Positions 63,949-64,000 of a stretch of DNA of 64,000 nucleotides are shown in pieces. The notes beneath the pieces were generated by a model that did not search any database, was not told the origin of the DNA, and was given only the letters and a program-made list of their open reading frames with translations. Source of the DNA: Pandoraea cepalis (GTDB lineage: Bacteria > Pseudomonadota > Gammaproteobacteria > Burkholderiales > Burkholderiaceae); the NCBI RefSeq assembly GCF_902459665.1, contig NZ_CABPSL010000007.1, positions 168,752 through 232,751 of the forward strand, read 5' to 3'. Both the position numbers and the translations under genes were made by a program. Within the stretch, counting starts at the first letter, position 1. The number at the start of each line of letters is the position of its first letter.

Positions 63949-63977
63949 TTGACGACGACGAGAAGCTGCGACATAAT
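63949..63977 (+). promoter_or_regulatory. Downstream strong promoter, probably of an rRNA operon
   Basis: TTGACG (63949-63954) and CATAAT (63972-63977) with exactly 17 bases between, preceded by an A tract (63939-63945) as in an UP element. The transcribed start CTTGCTTCTCTGCTGC resembles 16S rRNA leaders of Burkholderia. The rRNA itself would lie beyond the right edge. Confidence 0.65.
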
Positions 63978-64000
63978 CTTGCTTCTCTGCTGCAGATGCA

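Noticed and set aside
1..64000. CRISPR array, prophage or insertion sequence
   Set aside because: No regularly spaced repeats, phage structural genes, integrase or transposase could be recognised anywhere in the window.

Overview
The window is GC-rich chromosomal DNA from a betaproteobacterium of the order Burkholderiales, probably family Burkholderiaceae (a Pandoraea- or Burkholderia-like genome). This rests on gene order and family content read from the sequence: hemA-prfA-prmC, rpe-gph-trpE, trpG-trpD-trpC, apaG next to mltA, and a phenylacetate block with PaaN and 3-oxoadipyl-CoA thiolase. No database search was run, so the genus is inference.

Layout. 1-22 kb is mostly housekeeping: prmC (cut by the left edge), prfA, hemA, two tiny GlsB-type membrane proteins, a 14-TM drug exporter, a GT2/GT87 glycosyltransferase pair, ychF, a zinc metallopeptidase, a UbiH-type hydroxylase, a DsbC-type thiol protein, an M61 protease, a LysR/azoreductase/pirin group, ung, a CYTH phosphatase and trpC-trpD-trpG. 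22-38 kb is accessory catabolic DNA: a polar amino-acid ABC importer, two DAO-type flavin oxidases, an aldehyde dehydrogenase, a DUF1338 2-oxoadipate dioxygenase/decarboxylase (HglS type), a D-2-hydroxyglutarate dehydrogenase, a cupin, an MFS carrier, and GntR and LysR regulators. 38-50 kb holds a DsbD/TlpA pair diverging from a two-component system, then a four-gene export operon (TolC-type lipoprotein, YhiI, RbbA, YhhJ). 50-56 kb returns to core genes: trpE with an upstream Trp-rich leader peptide, gph, rpe, apaG, mltA. 56-63 kb carries phenylacetate genes paaK, paaI, paaG, paaJ, paaN and a hydratase, then an amino-acid binding lipoprotein. The right edge ends in two strong promoters that look like those of a ribosomal RNA operon.

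How it fits together. In many Burkholderiales trpE, trpG, trpD and trpC lie together; here about 28 kb separates trpE (50.4 kb) from trpG (22.06 kb). trpE has a candidate attenuator of its own and a hairpin after it, while trpG has a separate structured leader. The catabolic segment reads as import, oxidation by flavin enzymes, aldehyde oxidation, then 2-oxoadipate to D-2-hydroxyglutarate to 2-oxoglutarate. This is the lower part of the lysine/pipecolate/2-aminoadipate route known from Pseudomonas putida, with the aminotransferase step missing locally. The DsbD/TlpA and two-component arrangement resembles the copper-linked DsbRS locus of Pseudomonas aeruginosa.
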